Assembly (NCBI GenBank): GCA_946406115.1
Contig: OX291540.1
Span: 7,932,563 to 7,996,562 of the forward strand
Length of the DNA stretch: 64,000 nt
Source of the DNA: Apoda limacodes
Lineage: Eukaryota > Arthropoda > Insecta > Lepidoptera > Limacodidae
Reading direction: 5' to 3'
The stretch's first letter is position 1; each line of letters opens with the position of its first letter. The notes below the pieces were generated by a model. That model had not been told where the DNA came from and made no database searches. It worked only from the letters and a program-made list of their open reading frames with translations. Positions 21,735-33,049 of the stretch are shown one piece after another. The position numbers were made by a program, and so were the translations under genes.

Positions 21735-21990
21735 ATTTTTATCTAAGATCCCAGTCGATATCTGTGTGGAACAGCGGTATCTCGCACAAACCTGTACACT
21801 CACTGATACCGCGCGCGTACGCTCTGCTTCGCTTCCTGCTCGAGACGGCGCCGCAGTGTGACCAGCGCAGCGGGGCGATTCAAGTCAGTAAAAACCATGG
21901 TTCCGAGATGACTGTGACTTTACATTTAATGAAAAAATGTGTAGCGACATCGATAACGAGTCAATCAGCACTGTAGGTCATAACTATCAT
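21735..21990 (+). mobile_element. Jockey/I-type LINE C-terminal end, continued
   Basis: The reading frame picks up as SVWNSGISHKPVHSLIPRAY, ALLRFLLETAPQCD and RSGAIQ, which corresponds to the final C-terminal motif SPIPRAL...LLS(T/A)APxCD of these LINEs. It follows directly in order from the RT part left of the nested element. The LINE end is not clearly marked. Confidence 0.75.
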
Positions 21991-22444
21991 CTTATTCAAC
22001 ACACTTTTTCATTAAAACGTTATGTTTTTTAATTATATTAGGAAATGTGTATATTAGATAATTAATTTTGCTGCTAAGCTACAATATTTTAATAAATAAA
22101 TTATGCATTTGTGACAACGACTAGTCTAGTTGCATTCCACGCCGAAATGGCAATAGCAACAAAAAAAGGTGCGTTTTAATGTATTATCACGTTAATACCC
22201 GAATTAAATGATTACCTAAAATAAAATGTTTTCTTTAAAATTTTATTTTACATCTAAAAGATTTTACTCCTACTCAAATAGATTAACTGTTTATAACAGC
22301 TGTAACTCCAACGTGTTTTTCTATATATTTATTTTCTATTATTCTATAAATACAAAAAATAAGTAAGCGGATAAGTTTTCTCTTTAAGAATTTTTAACAA
22401 GTTTGTTGACTTAGGTATTTATGAATAAGTATTATTGCCTGAGC
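21991..22444. other. A/T-rich interval
   Basis: Nothing recognised. Homopolymer-rich, with no open frame over 60 codons on either strand. Confidence 0.5.
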
Positions 22445-22570
22445 CATTGTACTTATTGCCGTTCTTGAGGCTTAGGCCATAGTCCATCGTACTGGCCCAA
22501 AGCGAATTGATCGACGTTATAGAGCTACTCACCACTCGACTATCAGAGTTTTCAAGCCTCCCATAAAGGA
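22445..22570 (-). repeat. Lepidoptera SINE/LINE-tail repeat, minus copy
   Basis: The plus strand reads cttgaggcttaggccatag, tactggcccaaagcga and actatcagagttttcaagcc. This is the reverse complement of the ggactatggcctaa-type tail and is also seen in better form at 50255-50450. The tail of the 5S-headed element near 12.4 kb is a diverged relative. Confidence 0.6.
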
Positions 22571-22639
22571 CTTGGAATATTAGTACTGCCATACAGTTTT
22601 GTAAATAGCTTTTTACACAAACATTTCCACACCGGACAT

Positions 22640-23090
22640 TATATTTTCATTATCCCTTCTTGCCTTCTTCTTTTACTGCATACTGCATTATCACAAACAT
22701 TTTACCACACTTGTACAGTAATAGCGTCAACTTTTTCATTCGTTAATCTTATCATAGTCCCCATTTTATTGATACGTATTTTTAAGTCACGTATCTTTTT
22801 ATCATAGCCCATATATTGTCAATTGGATTAAAATATGGAGACGAAAAACAGTGTAAGCGTGTGGTGGTTGATGAAGTTGCAGTTTAAGCATCGATATAGA
22901 ATAAACAATATTTCGATATTTGAGCCAATCAATCATTGCTTGTATACGATTATTTGAGTTGGGAGCGGGGTTTTGTAACGAATCGTGGTATGACGCGTTA
23001 TCTACGACCACGACAGTGTTTGGCTTTGAATTTGATATTAACTGCGTTTTCAACCATTTATATATGCCTGCAGTGTGGCATTAAACGGAT
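22640..23090 (-). pseudogene. DDE transposase remnant (IS630/Tc1-like)
   Basis: The minus-strand frame includes AGIYKWLKTQLISNSKPN and then VVVVDNASYHDS, with the catalytic Asp of the DNASYH motif at 23000-23002, and IQAMIDWLKYRNI. A frameshift near 22840 moves the frame to SPYFNPIDNIWAMIKRYV, which corresponds to the conserved PY..xLNPIExxWA motif where the third catalytic acid resides; here it is Asp. A last segment reads RLTNEKVDAITVQVW and ends at a stop. The order DNASYH, SP-NPI-W, DAIT..W fits a DDE_3-type transposase. Frameshifts and stops rule out function. No terminal inverted repeats were found around it. Confidence 0.75.
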
Positions 23091-23735
23091 AAGACGAGGG
23101 CTGACCCTATCTGTAGGGAGTCGATAGATAGATTCTAAATTGGATTTAAGGTACTTAAGGTTAAGTTATCATAAATAAAAACAGAGATACAATCGAGAAT
23201 GTATATCTTTTTTAGTTTAACATAAGTATGTCAAATGTATTCAAGTTTTAAATAAGATTAGAAAAAAATTGTAAAATTTTAATCTATTGAGTACTAAAGA
23301 TTAAAAAAAAAATTCCCTCTCAAATCACTGTTTGCTATAAACCTGCGATCTAAAAGGTACGTTTGAGAAACATAATATAATAATAAAATATTTACTGAAT
23401 TTGTAAAAAATCTGTCAAAATTTGTTTTTCGCTCACAAAAATTGTGCAATGTATTTTTTACTTGTTTGTTGTAATTTTCATAGCATCGGAAGCTGCTTGT
23501 TCTAAGAAGCTGCTTTGAGACTATAGCACTATCTACGAGTAGATAAACTTTCCAGTAAATAAGCTTATTTGCTTTACCCAGGGACTTCGCTTTGCCCGGA
23601 CTTTCCTACTTCATTTAAAGTAAATTGAAAATTGTCATGTTGTCTAATCACGCACTTACTTCCAACGAAAACTATTTTGAACAAAATTAATTTATAACTT
23701 TTTCAGATATCTGCAATAATTCTAATTCGATGTGA
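23091..23735. other. A/T-rich interval
   Basis: Nothing confident. The word ttacccagggacttcgcttt at 23575-23594 occurs in some Lepidoptera repeat tails, but no element could be delimited. Confidence 0.4.
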
Positions 23736-23990
23736 AACCCTTACCTAATCTGTGTAAGACACGCACTTGGACGGTCTTGGGGTTTCCTAGCCAAATGGCA
23801 TAAACGTAAGGCTTATAGTTTCGTCATGTCAGTCCGTTCAGCCGTATGTCACAGTTATATGATTCCACTTTCTTCTTGTGCGTCTTTACATCGATTCTAA
23901 AGTAAGGAACGCGTGTAGATATCAAGTTAAAATTAATATCAAATAGTGAATTCTACGGTCTAAGAAAATCTAGCGCTGTAAGAAAATCAA
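23736..23990 (+). repeat. Dispersed Lepidoptera-type repeat, partial
   Basis: Recognisable words are gtgtaagacacgcacttgga, cgtcatgtcagtccgttcag and tagatatcaagttaaaatta. The last one recurs at about 25608-25640 (ggtatcaagttaaaattaat), and a cagtccgt..gccgtatgtcacag-like piece recurs at about 45808-45838. Boundaries are approximate and there is no coding content. Confidence 0.4.
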
Positions 23991-24094
23991 GCTTGTAATT
24001 TTTTATTTAAAAATATTTTTTTTTTTGAACATTACACACAGCGCCGTCTAGCCCCAAAGTAAGCAAAGCTTGTGTTATGGGTACCAGACAACGG

Positions 24095-24256
24095 ATATAA
24101 ATACATATATATTACTTTTTTTTTGTAAATACATACATATTATACATAAGTACACCCAGACTCAAGACAAACACAAATGTTTGTCTAGTGCGGGAATCGA
24201 ACCCACACCCTCTGCACGGCAGTCCATCACACTACCAACTAGACTGCGAGGGAGTC
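24095..24256 (-). repeat. tRNA-derived SINE
   Basis: On the minus strand the head reads ctcgcagtctagttggtagt (box A) and gtgtgggttcgattcccgca (box B), giving a good tRNA-like internal promoter. The body follows as acaaacatttgtgtttgtct and gagtctgggtgtacttatgt and ends in an A/T-rich, A-rich tail. The tRNA-like part lacks a foldable acceptor stem, so this is a SINE and not a tRNA gene. It is the best-preserved SINE in the window. Confidence 0.8.
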
Positions 24257-24504
24257 ACAATAAAAAAATTGCGACACAATAAAAAAATACGGCCATTTAT
24301 GCCAAATGTTTTGACCTTCGCAAATCGGATTTTGGCTAGATCATTGCACTGTTAATGGAATAGTATGGCAGTCGATAACGAATGTAAAAGTTAAATATAA
24401 ATTGTTATATATATAAAATCTGGTCAGACCATCATCCGCTTAAAATAAGTCTGGATTTTAAAATTTAAGACCTACAACTGACGCTGTAACTGTATGTCGT
24501 CGTC

Positions 24505-24850
24505 TCAACTGAAAGACGTCCGCTGCTGAACGTAGGCCACCCCCATATGTCTCCACAACGGCCGGTCCTGAGCCGCCCGCGCCCACCTGCTTCCTGCAGC
24601 TTTGACCAGATCGTCTGTACACCTGGTAGGAGGCCGACCCACACTGCGTCTTCCGAGCCGTGGTCGCCACTCGAGAACCTTTCTTCCCCATTGGTTATCG
24701 GTTCGTCGAGCGATGTGGCCTGCCCATTGCCACTTTAGCTTGCTAACTGTTTGAGCTATGTCGGTAACCTTAGTCCTTCTGCGAATTTCCTCGCTTCGGA
24801 TTCTATCGCGCAAAGAAACACCAAGCATAGCTCTTTCCATAGCTTTCTAT
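24505..24850 (-). mobile_element. RTE-type LINE C-terminus, open 111-codon frame
   Basis: The minus-strand frame (24840 to 24505) reads MERAMLGVSLRDRIRSEEIR, RRTKVTDIAQ, KLKWQWAGHIARRTD, RPPTRCTDDLVKAAGSRW and AYVQQRTSFS-stop. This is the C-terminal tail of endonuclease-RT LINEs, downstream of the RT domain. The element is 5'-truncated at about 24850 and no RT motif is present. It is intact over its length and so younger than the copy at 3508-3965. The 3' untranslated end is missing or very short. Confidence 0.85.
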
Positions 24851-25039
24851 AAAGCTATTGTAACTGAATGTAATAAAGTACTATGGAGAATTCGGGACAC
24901 TCAGAGTTTGTTGATATATGTTACGGAAAATTTAAAGATATTGATTTTCCCGTTATATTAAGGAGTTGTAGCGAAAGGATGTACAAAAACAAGTAGCATG
25001 AAAAAGTAATTAATAATTTTTATATAAATATTATAAGGG

Positions 25040-25370
25040 TACTAAACGAGGCTGCTTTTAGGTCTTATGAAAGTAAACCTAAGATAAAAAATGGTAGATA
25101 CGTAATCGGATGGAAAGAGGAGCATAGGACTTGGAGGTTAGACTTGGGTTTAAGGAATGGTTATGGTATGGAAAACCATCGAGAGGCAGGCAGTATTTAT
25201 GACAAAATGTGTGAAACTAAAAAGGTATTTAAGAGTCAATTAAAATTGTGCCAAGATAATCAGAACCAAATCAAAATGGGCTTACTAGCGAATCACCATA
25301 ACTCAAAAACCTTGATAAATTTTGGAAAGAAAACAACAGCCTAAACACCAGGCATAGGTTGCCTTAAAAA
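25040..25370 (+). mobile_element. LINE ORF2 fragment from the EN-RT linker
   Basis: The frame (open at 25144-25344) reads YVIGWKEEHRTWR upstream, then AGSIYDKMCETKKVFKSQLK, LCQDNQNQIKMGLLANHH and LINFGKK. Linker regions between endonuclease and RT of R1/jockey-like LINEs have the pattern GWN..V...W, YdeM..tKk.FK.aLk.Cq.neeqik.d.lA..h..kd...FWK. The trailing residues FGKKTT where FWK is expected show decay. Neither the endonuclease nor the RT is attached, so it is an isolated internal fragment. Confidence 0.75.
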
Positions 25371-25885
25371 ATTGTAGTAATAACATAGGTTTAAGTGCCA
25401 ATTGTTACTAACAAATATGGACATTGTCTGATATAAATTGAAATAATATTAGAAAAACAATCAAAAACAGAGTACTCCTCGTTGACCCAGGTAAACATAA
25501 TATTTGACAAGAAGCAAGATCTTATAGCACAAGTAAAGCAAATAATGTGAAAATGAGAAATATCGCTGTATGTCTCTGAAGTCCCTTTTTCTCAGGGATG
25601 CGTACAGGTATCAAGTTAAAATTAATATTAAATACTTAGGAAAAAATCAAAATTGTTTTCTAAGTCAATGCAAAGAATTCAGCCATTTGCATATTTAGAC
25701 AATTCTAAATATTAATAATTTGGCCTTTAAGGTACTTCACGTTAATAAGAATCATGAACTTTGACAAAAAGTAAGTTTTTATCTACACACAAATAAAGGG
25801 AGAAACCAAATATTGTTAATTTGTAGTTATATGAAATAAAATTTGTTCTTTCTTTAAATACCTCCTTCTTAGGATTTATATATTA
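25371..25885. other. A/T-rich interval
   Basis: Contains a second piece of the 23736-type repeat at about 25597-25650. No other element is recognised. Confidence 0.45.
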
Positions 25886-25904
25886 AACGAGCAATTCTTG
25901 TATG

Positions 25905-25940
<36 letters not shown>

Positions 25941-26172
25941 CTGAATCTTGGAAAGGGCTCCACCGATTTTCATGAAATTTAGGCGGGGGGTTTCGGGGAC
26001 GATAAATCGATCTAGTCAGGTTTCATTTTTAGAAAACGTCGTTTTATCCGTGTTTTTAGGCAGTGATAAACTGAAAAATATGACTCTTCCTGTCTGAGTA
26101 GTAATAAGCAACATTAAAGCTATTTGACAATAGATGGCGTTGTTTAAAAACGCTCGGTCCTCCAGGTACTTA
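25886..26172 (+). repeat. gagcaattcttgtat repeat family, copy A
   Basis: It begins aaacgagcaattcttgtatg, passes a TA microsatellite (25909-25938) and then atcttggaaagggctccacc, gataaatcgatctagtcagg and gacaatagatggcgttgttt, and ends gctcggtcctccaggtact. The copy at 50736-51032 shares the same order. Non-coding; the transposon class is not determined. Confidence 0.8.
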
Positions 26173-26380
26173 AAGTTTATATCAGATATTAAGGTCTACA
26201 ATAGCTTGGAACTGTAAAAAAAACACCAAGTAAAATCAAAAGAATATCACCTTGTGTGTTCCAGAGAAATTGAAAAAATGACCGAAATCTTGTAATTTTT
26301 ACTTGTTTTTACTATGTGTTTTTACTCAATGTTCTAAAACTTCTGTTTACGAAGTTGTTGCTGCACTTTCAGCTTTTCAC

Positions 26381-26787
26381 AAAAATCGGACAAGTGCGAG
26401 TCGGACTCGCGCACGAAGGGTTTCGTACTATTATCTATTAAAAATCGACTAAAAATCACGTTTTTTGTATGGGATACCCCCTTAAATATTTGTTTTATTT
26501 TATTTTATAATTATTTATTTTTAAAGGGACATTAATATATTAATAATAATATTTTAACGTTTAACGTCTAGTAACGTTTGTGTATGGTAGCCCCCTTAAA
26601 TATTTATTTTATTCTGTATTTAATATTTTAGTTATAGCGGCAACAGAAATACATCTTCTGAAAAATTTTATCTATCACGGTTCATGAGATACAGCCTGGT
26701 GACAGACAGACAGACGGACGGACGGACGGACAGCGGAGTCTTAGTAATATGGTTCCGCTTATTGCCCTTTGGGTACGGAACCCTAAA
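26381..26787 (+). repeat. Dispersed repeat family 1, copy
   Basis: It runs from aaaaatcggacaagtgcgag through cgcacgaagggtttcgtact and ttcatgagatacagcctggt to ttgggtacggaaccctaaaa. The GACA/GACGGAC microsatellite near the 3' end (26700-26731) is a normal part of the family. Complementary agggtttcgtac / gtacggaaccct words lie near the ends. Confidence 0.85.
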
Positions 26788-27880
26788 AAAAACAAAGGTA
26801 CAATTCACTTCTTCATAATTATATATTTCTGCCATAATTTACCCAGCGCCAAGAAATTAAAAAAAAAATGATACTAGCTGAGGTCTTATTACTTTAAGCA
26901 GTATGTTATTCGAAAATGTTTGTATAACCAAATTATAAAAAAGGCTTTATGTTTTATTTTGAATCACTCCGTAATCGTTTGACATATTCATAAACCCACT
27001 GTGTCGTTATTAACACACTAGTTTACAATTGTAAATATACTTAAAATGCTTAGTACGTTGTTGTCTTGTTTTGTGTGCGAAGAGGGCTGGTAAGATCAGT
27101 GGGAGTAGAGAATGCTCAATCACTGGCGCTAGGATTTACTGAAGTTAGTTCTAGCTTATTTATTTAGCCGCAATTCTGATCTAGGTCTCCGATATTGCTT
27201 ACTTTCTGTTGTGCACGAGAGTAGGTAGACACGTTTATTCTGTTTGAGTTAAAGGCTTTGATTTCTTTATTGCAAACAGAATAAGTGAAGCGTGTTTAAA
27301 CCGATAGTCATTGGTTTAAAGTTACAAAATAAGTAGTTTTACCTTCAACTTCAGTTGGATAAAATAGGATTCTATTTTAATTCTTTAGATCCATTAGTTG
27401 TATAGCAGATGCGGTTCTATGATTTCAAAGAATTCATGGAGTTGGCACTGTGAATGCAAAGCAATTCTGAATGTCTAGTTTTTTTTTTAAATATTATAAT
27501 TGTTGTTTTCGTTAAAATGTTTATTATAATTTCTTTAGCATAACTTAATAAAATTGAATATTTTGACATACCATAGTTTATGTAGAACTATTATGTAATT
27601 ATCTGTAACATTGTTATTAATTAAATCTGTATCTGTATAGTAGTAAAATAAATCTCAAGGAATTTATTTATAGTGTAACGAAGAAAGTGTCCCGTTATTC
27701 GTCATTATTTGGTATCATCTAAAAATTTTATTTTGAGCTTACGGCTAGTTAGTAAGAAAACAGACGGTGCAAATGCCGCTAATTCCATGTTTACTGGTAG
27801 TCCACGACTACTAAGGCATTTTTTTTAAGAAGCTTATATCTGGTTAGTTTCAGAGCTAAACTGAGCAAAAATGGCGCTGT
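26788..27880. other. A/T-rich interval
   Basis: No gene or known repeat seen. A pair of diverged words tgtttattctgtttgagttaaa / gcaaacagaataagtgaagc around 27232-27295 is weakly complementary. Confidence 0.45.
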
Positions 27881-27975
27881 GTTTTCGTTACAGCCAGAAG
27901 TTCTCCACTGCTAAACGTAGGCCTCTCCCATATGTCTCCAACCCGGCCCTTCCTTGTGATTCGTTACCATCTTAG
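27881..27975 (-). mobile_element. RTE-type LINE 3' end scrap
   Basis: The plus strand reads agttctccactgctaaacgt and aggcctctcccatatgtctc, the complement of the AYVQQ-coding and 3' end of the LINE at 24505-24850 (gacgtccgctgctgaacgta, cccccatatgtctcc). Only about 75 bases match. Confidence 0.65.
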
Positions 27976-30077
27976 TGGTATAAAAAACCAACACAACATA
28001 AACATAACATTTCATGGTCTACCTATTTATTTCTACATCAATAGTAGTGACCTAGCTAATATCTACTTATGTTCAAGTAAACAAACGTAAGCTTTTTCAC
28101 AGTAAACTATCATGTTACACTGCCTGCATAAACATAGACCACTTTTATCCAGTCTATTTTTTTTATTTCATATGTCATAATGGCCTTTAAATACTTGTAA
28201 ACTTTGTGACAAAAGTTTTACTTGACCATAAATAGAGTGGGTAAATTTTATGGGCTGGGCTATAAAAGCTTTATGAGCTAGATGAGACGGCGCGATATCA
28301 GTGAGTAAGAAAGCGAGAAGCCTTCTGCAACTAAATCTGCGTGGACAAATAAGCACCTACTCGTGAATTTTTTTGAAGTGAATCATTGAAGAGAGAAACA
28401 ATCAATTTGAAGAACTGTGTTATTGCCTTGCCTTACGACACAGTTTACCTATTACTCATATTAGTCGAATTAAGTGCTTTTGTAAGTTGACGTTCGGAAA
28501 TAATTAATTAATCTTAAATAATCTGTATAATTTAAAATTAAATGCTGTTCGTTGGTATTATTTGAGAAGGGCTTGACTACCTAGTTACATGGTGACGAAC
28601 TATTTTTGCGGTTGTTTATTTTTATTTTAATTTTTCATTCTGATGTTAATCGCAACTGAGGACGGGATAATGTCTGTTGGATAAGCTAGTTTTTAAAATA
28701 TAATTAATTATATGAAAATAAAGTCCTCTTTGCATGTGCACAATTTTCTTTGTCAATACTAAACTAATTTTACGCTCGTTTTTATTAATATACAGAGAGA
28801 AAGGGAGAGGGAATATTTTAAATAGAAAGCTTACGTTTATAATTTTGTAAAGTTCTAAACCTTATTTTTTTTTATTTATTCGTAGCTTGCTAAAGCCATT
28901 CTGTGGTGAAACTTGCCAAGAACGAAGGCTGCAAAGTTTTTTACTGCAGTATGCGACTTACAAAGTTTGAGTTACCTATTATCAATGGGTTGATGTCAAG
29001 AATTTAAGAGAATTAACTCGAGAAGCGAGAATTAATTTACGGTTCTTTTCCACGGAGCCATTCTGACAAATATTGTCATATTAGGAATAGTATATTATGT
29101 ACTACTAGTAGCTTTATAATTCCGATGAAAGCGTGTCAAATGATTTGAGTTATTGTGTGATAGGTGCATATAGACAGCAGTATTAAAAAAGGTCTCTTTG
29201 ATGAACATGTATTGGGAATAAGGGAATTCGTCTATAAATGGCGTGATCACTGGCCCATAAATGCTTTACAATTCGATCCGAACGTGCGCTGTGTGAATTT
29301 TCCTACTATCGGCCGGTATGCAATTCGCACATAGACAGTAGTAATGTAATGTTTCTTTTGAAAAACTTGTCAATTTTTTATATTGTGCCAATATTATCAA
29401 CTATTACATAAATTACAGTAACGCCGCACACAATACAACAAGTAAGTTATGTTAGGCCACCGCGTGATAAAAATGTTTTCATCGTGCTAATACTGAAATG
29501 TCAACAATCATGACATCAAAAAATCTTTAAAATAAGTTAAGAAGATACAAAGACACAAACGTATCATCAAGATCTTAGTTGCTTTGCTCGCTTGGTCTAA
29601 TAAAAATAATTAAAAATTAAAAGTCTAGTTTCTAAGTCGGTCTTATTTTTTTATTGTGCAGATGAGTTAGTAATTTTTCGTAAATTATAAAAGGTATAAA
29701 AATTATATTATTAAATAATAATAAATCGAATAAAAATGCAGCATACTAATGTTATTTTAATTACACTAACACTTTCAGCATTCTCCTGGAAATTACGACC
29801 GCACAGAATTGTCTGCAACAAAGGTCGTTTATCTGAAGCTCTAGAAAGTGCAAATGTAATCAGAGCTAAGTGCCCAACCGTCCATAGGGAGAGGCTGTGC
29901 TTCTTAAAGGGAAGTGCAATGGAAGAATTGTTACTCCTTATATTAAATTTAATTTAATTAAATCGTTTGAAAGCGTGTTTTTACTGAAATGAAAACTTTT
30001 GCGACTATTTATTATATTACTCTATTATTTAAGTCCCTAAAACTCGTAGGAACGATATAACATTTATTTAGTGAATA
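27976..30077. other. 2.1 kb without recognised element
   Basis: A weak direct repeat catatagacagcagtatt / cacatagacagtagtaat lies at about 29167 and 29320. The 73-codon plus frame at 29736-29957 begins 49 bases after a TATAAAA word (29687) and has a hydrophobic N-terminus (VILITLTLSAFSW) that could pass as a signal peptide, with four cysteines after it. It matches no family I know, and chance is the likelier explanation. The frame at 28168-28356 (-) is unsupported. Confidence 0.35.
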
Positions 30078-30314
30078 GACTCCGCTGTTTAACTAAACGC
30101 CTAGGCAGGTTGTTTTGTATGGAACAGAAAGAAACAGAAATCGTCCTGTCTAAGTAATGTAGGTTAGAGTAGGTTTAGGTTCTCTTGTGGCAACGTAAAT
30201 GTGGAGCGAATGAAGCCACCGAATTGAGTTTCGTATATTAATCAGTTTACTTTTGTGATAATTTCTACTCCATGCTAAACGATCTGCCTAGGCGTTAGGT
30301 GAAATAGCGGATTC
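30078..30314. mobile_element. 237-bp MITE
   Basis: Imperfect terminal inverted repeats of about 33 bp: gactccgctgtttaactaaa at the left and the complement of gaatccgctatttcacctaa at the right, both continuing into cgcctaggcag. The identity of the arms is about 80 percent by eye. No open frame. Target-site duplication not evident. Confidence 0.75.
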
Positions 30315-30688
30315 AACTGTCGGGCGACGACATATACAAAGCAATTGTACGTACAGTCACGATAAATATTCTAGTCCCACGATAGAGAGCATATGTTTGA
30401 ATTTACTTTGTATTTTAAGTTTACTGAAACCGTTATTAAATTCTTAAGAGTTTAATTAGTTGCAAATGTGTACCTTTTCAACTTATAATACAATTTAACG
30501 GTAAAAGCTACACTGAAATCAAGAATAATTATTTTTACACCTTTTTCTAAACCAATAATATTTAAGTAAAGATACGGTACCTTCAGTTCGAAACCTAAAT
30601 TAAATCCGCTGTTATCTGCACGTGCTAACTTAAGACAGATGTAATAGTTAATACGAAACGTGTGAACGTGTGAGAAGGATACTCTGTT
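30315..30688. other. Interval with unsupported open frame
   Basis: The 79-codon minus frame at 30452-30691 matches no family known to me. Nothing else seen. Confidence 0.4.
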
Positions 30689-31095
30689 CAACGACTGGCT
30701 GTGAGAATTGTCGACGATCCCAAACTCACTTGCCGTTTTGAGCCCTTAAGTCTAAGGAGAGACTTTGCCACTTTGTGTGTGTTCTACTGCTTGTACAATG
30801 GGATGTGTTCTGAGGATTGTTCGAAATGATGCCCACGGCTACTTCCTACCATCGCACCGTTCGCCATCGGCAGGGAATTTATTCTCACACTTTAGAACCG
30901 AAATCGTCGCGTACAGTGCGGTTTCACAGAAACTTCCTCCCGCGTACGCTTGGGTTGTGGAATGAGCTCCCTGCCAAAATTTTCTCTAATAACTTTAGGA
31001 AGTTATTAGATTTTTTAAGAGTTGGCAAGTCGCGAGTGATATTGCAAGGTGTTGCAAGCGTCCATAGGCTCCGGTGACCGCTTACCAAAAAAAGG
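30689..31095 (+). mobile_element. Jockey/CR1-type LINE C-terminus, copy 1 of a pair
   Basis: It opens with ttcaacgactggctgtgaga, encoding QRLAVRIVDDPKLTCR and EPLSLRRDFATLCVFYCLYN. Frameshifts then move between frames at 30765-30965 and 30817-31077. It ends with NFLPRTLGLWNELPAKIF and VASVHRLR-stop (31077). This is the C-terminal region of the same LINE family as 1-1113. 5' truncation lies within the ORF at QR(R/L)AVRIV. The element ends near cttaccaaaa. Confidence 0.85.
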
Positions 31096-32030
31096 TAACT
31101 ATATTTAGAAAGTGACATAAATGACTGAATCAAATAAAGACAACTGTCTTAATGCTAGTACGATATCTACCTCTTTTACTATATACATTATCATTGTTCT
31201 AGACTTAGTTAATTTAGTTAGACGATTTAATATTTTAAGTACAATATTTCTTTTTGTATCTATTTATAAAATCGAAAGACTAGTAAACTAAAGTAAAAAA
31301 TAGCTTAAATAAAAACAGCAGCATTGAAATAAATAGATTAATTTATCGCTTACGGTTTACATTTTTCAACAACATCAAGCGCGACGAATTTTCAATGTCT
31401 ATAGGAGCTAAAATAATTATAATTATTCACTGTGCAATGCTTATCAATGCCTCGACTAAATGACACTGTCTTAAAATACCTATCCACCTCGTGGCGCTAC
31501 GGGGTGTCGTTTACACGGTATAGTTAATGCTACTCGATACCACGAAAGGGTTGAGCTATCAAATCGCTGTAAGGCTATTAGTAGGACTATTTTTTTTTTA
31601 AATAAGGAATTAAAAACAACACAAAGTTACATCTAGTTTTCGCGTATATTAAAGATATTGCTCAATGCAAAATCGAGGGCTGTTATTAGTAAAATTTCAA
31701 TACAAATAATTATATTCGAATCAACAATATTCATTGCTTTGCCCATTCAAGTTAATTTTCATAGTCGTGTGCAGAATGCAGATCTAGAATTTTAACAATA
31801 TACGCACAGTGAAGATTATTTTACGTTAACCCCAAAAATCTTCCTCTGATTAATGTAAATTAAAAATGACAACAATTTTTAACTCCACATAAAACTATAT
31901 GACCGACATGAAATATGAATGGCCAGTTATAGAATAAAACTGCCAAACAGATAAAGTATGAGTTACACGCTGGCAGCCATCGATCTCACTGGTTTTCTCA
32001 CACACTGATATAACCATGGTAAGAAATATT
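31096..32030. other. A/T-rich interval between paired LINE copies
   Basis: Nothing recognised. The word cacctcgtggcgctacgggg (31487) is a G/C-rich spot without context. Confidence 0.45.
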
Positions 32031-32495
32031 CAACGACGGACTGTGAGATTTGTCGACGATCCCAAACTCACTTGCCGTATCGAACCATTAAGTCTGAGAC
32101 TTTGCCTCCCTTAGTGTGTTCTACCGCTTGTACAATGGGATGAGTTCTGAGGAATTGTTCGAAGTGATGCCCACGGCTACTTTCTACCATCGCACCGCTC
32201 GCCATTGGCAGGGAATTCATTTTCACACTTTAGAACCGAAATGGTCGCGTACAGTCCGGTTTCAAAGAATCTTCCTTCCGCGAACGTTTGGGTTGTGGAA
32301 TGAGCTCCCTGCCAAGGTTTTCTCTAAGGACTACAGTATGGGGATCTTCAAGAAAGAAGTTATTGGATTTTTGAAGGGTCGGCAACGCGCGAGTGATACT
32401 TTAAGTGTTGCAAGCGTCCATAGGCCACGGTGACCACTTACCATCAGGCGGACCGTGTGCTTGTTTGCCACTTTAGTGGTATAAAAAATATATAT
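32031..32495 (+). mobile_element. Jockey/CR1-type LINE C-terminus, copy 2 of a pair
   Basis: It starts attcaacgacggactgtgag, the same ORF position as the copy at 30689, and runs through an open 105-codon frame (32116-32433): MFYRLYNGMSSEELFEVMPT, TLEPKWSRTVRFQ, LPRTFGLWNELPAKVFSKDY and ASVHRPR-stop. The 3' tail accgtgtgcttgtttgccac, ctttagtggtataaaaaa is complete and ends about 32490. It is better preserved than copy 1. Confidence 0.9.
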
Positions 32496-33049
32496 AATAT
32501 GCCTTTTGTAATAGTTGCGATATCACACATAAGTACAAAAAGACCACAAGAGGCTAATTGTGACAGCAATGGAACTCGCCTTCTGAATCCAATTGTACAT
32601 CTTCCGTAATATTATATTTTCTTTGCGGTACATATTCAACTCCTGACGCAAAAACAAAAGTATTCATATTTTTATATTTTTATCTATGTAATGTTTAGGG
32701 TTTTTTAATACGAATTTATGGAAGAAATACAAATAAACTCTTTAATAATGCTTTTGTAGCGTGTCTACGAATAGTGTAGCTACGAAGCTATTGTGCTACG
32801 CGTCTCGTAACTCAACTACAATTAAATTTTTGATGTGAATATTTCACACATTAATCTCACATTATATGTACGAGGACCAATTAACGCTGTGGCAGAGCGT
32901 GCGGCTTCCATGTCAAAGGGATACGTGTCGTGATGGTATTGAAAAAAATTAATGTGTGTATTTATATGTGTAGTTCCTAGGCACGTTCGGATTTTAACAT
33001 AAGAGGCATCATTAGATTAGTCTTCATTGTGGGAGTGACATCTTCTGTA
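32496..33049. other. A/T-rich interval
   Basis: A possible tRNA-like scrap with gctgtggcagagcgtgcggc (32891) was seen, but no box B follows it. No other feature. Confidence 0.4.

Noticed and set aside
24180..24255. tRNA gene
   Set aside because: Box A and box B are good, but there is no acceptor stem pairing, and a SINE body and A-rich tail follow.
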